From the NCBI RefSeq assembly GCF_022229015.1, contig NZ_JAKKFF010000144.1:1-41218 (forward strand): a stretch of DNA of 41,218 nt. The letters are read 5' to 3'. The notes beneath the pieces are model-generated. The model made no database searches. It had not been told where the DNA came from and saw nothing but the letters and a program-made list of their open reading frames with translations. A program made the position numbers and the translations under genes. Positions 41,163 through 41,218 of this stretch are shown here, one piece after another. How positions within the stretch are numbered: position 1 is the first letter of the stretch; each line of letters opens with the position of its first letter. Source of the stretch: Micromonospora foliorum (GTDB lineage Bacteria; Actinomycetota; Actinomycetes; Mycobacteriales; Micromonosporaceae).

Positions 41163-41218
41163 TCAGGGCAGGTCGTTGGCGTGACGGATGACCGTCACCA
41201 GGTCGTCGATGATGCCGG
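41163..41218 (-). CDS. C-terminal end of an unidentified protein (5' part outside window)
   Basis: Reading the minus strand from the window edge gives GIIDDLVTVIRHANDLP followed by TGA (41165-41163). Codon use is normal for the genome. Only 17 residues are present, too few to identify the protein. The convergent arrangement with the DUF1540 gene and the intervening repeats support a gene end here. Confidence 0.5.
   Translation of the reverse strand, partial: GIIDDLVTVIRHANDLP

Noticed and set aside
1..41218. tRNA, rRNA, transposase or integrase genes, or a prophage
   Set aside because: None was recognised on either strand while reading; a covariance-model search was not possible.

Overview
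The window looks like chromosomal DNA from a high-GC actinobacterium, most likely Micromonospora or a close relative. Supporting signs are the very high GC at third codon positions, frequent GTG/TTG starts, and a set of actinobacterial markers: NAD-glutamate dehydrogenase, a class F sortase, NucS, a crotonyl-CoA carboxylase/reductase, FilP/Scy-type coiled coils, and an XRE(DUF5753)/DUF397 remnant. The genus is inferred from recognised proteins; no search was run.

Layout. (1) 1-1819: the end of a long, charged, repeat-rich surface protein, overlapped by a class F sortase gene. (2) 1893-9228: a large NAD-glutamate dehydrogenase, divergent from a lipoprotein-type penicillin-binding protein. (3) 9645-13147: an accessory three-gene cassette with lower GC and less biased codons. 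It encodes an alpha/alpha-toroid protein with two C-terminal membrane helices, a HIT-methyltransferase fusion, and an adenosine-deaminase-like enzyme. The first two genes overlap by GTGA, and the third follows the second after one TAG and one codon. This is the best candidate for an undescribed system. (4) 13336-15783: an arginase-family protein with a long disordered tail, and a thioredoxin-fold/TPR protein without the redox cysteines. (5) 15964-23538: acyl-CoA metabolism. It holds isobutyryl-CoA mutase large subunit (identified by Phe80 and Gln198), two Asp23/Gls24 paralogues, the MeaB G-protein chaperone, a thiolase, methylmalonyl-CoA epimerase and crotonyl-CoA carboxylase/reductase. (6) 23870-27367: two coiled-coil cytoskeletal proteins (FilP/Scy type). 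(7) 27394-28926: an AbiEi-HTH/DUF559 nuclease-like gene bracketed by two near-perfect long palindromes, next to the C-terminal stump of an XRE regulator and its DUF397 partner. (8) 28942-36744: an AI-2E-type permease, two alpha/beta hydrolases, a zinc-ribbon protein, a SigE-family sigma/anti-sigma pair, a duplicated 3-hydroxyacyl-CoA dehydrogenase and an FHA protein. (9) 37002-41218: an aldehyde dehydrogenase, a methyltransferase, NucS, a DUF4126 membrane protein, a DUF1540 protein and the end of one more gene.

How genes connect. Four copies of a 16-bp imperfect palindrome (consensus about CTKARCG-RN-CGYTMAG) lie just upstream of icmA, between the divergent thiolase and mce genes, upstream of ccr, and upstream of the distant 3-hydroxyacyl-CoA dehydrogenase gene. 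This suggests a single regulator, not encoded here, that controls a C4 acyl-CoA/ethylmalonyl-CoA regulon. Several gene ends carry long hairpins whose arms contain GATC, probably a repeat family that also acts in termination.
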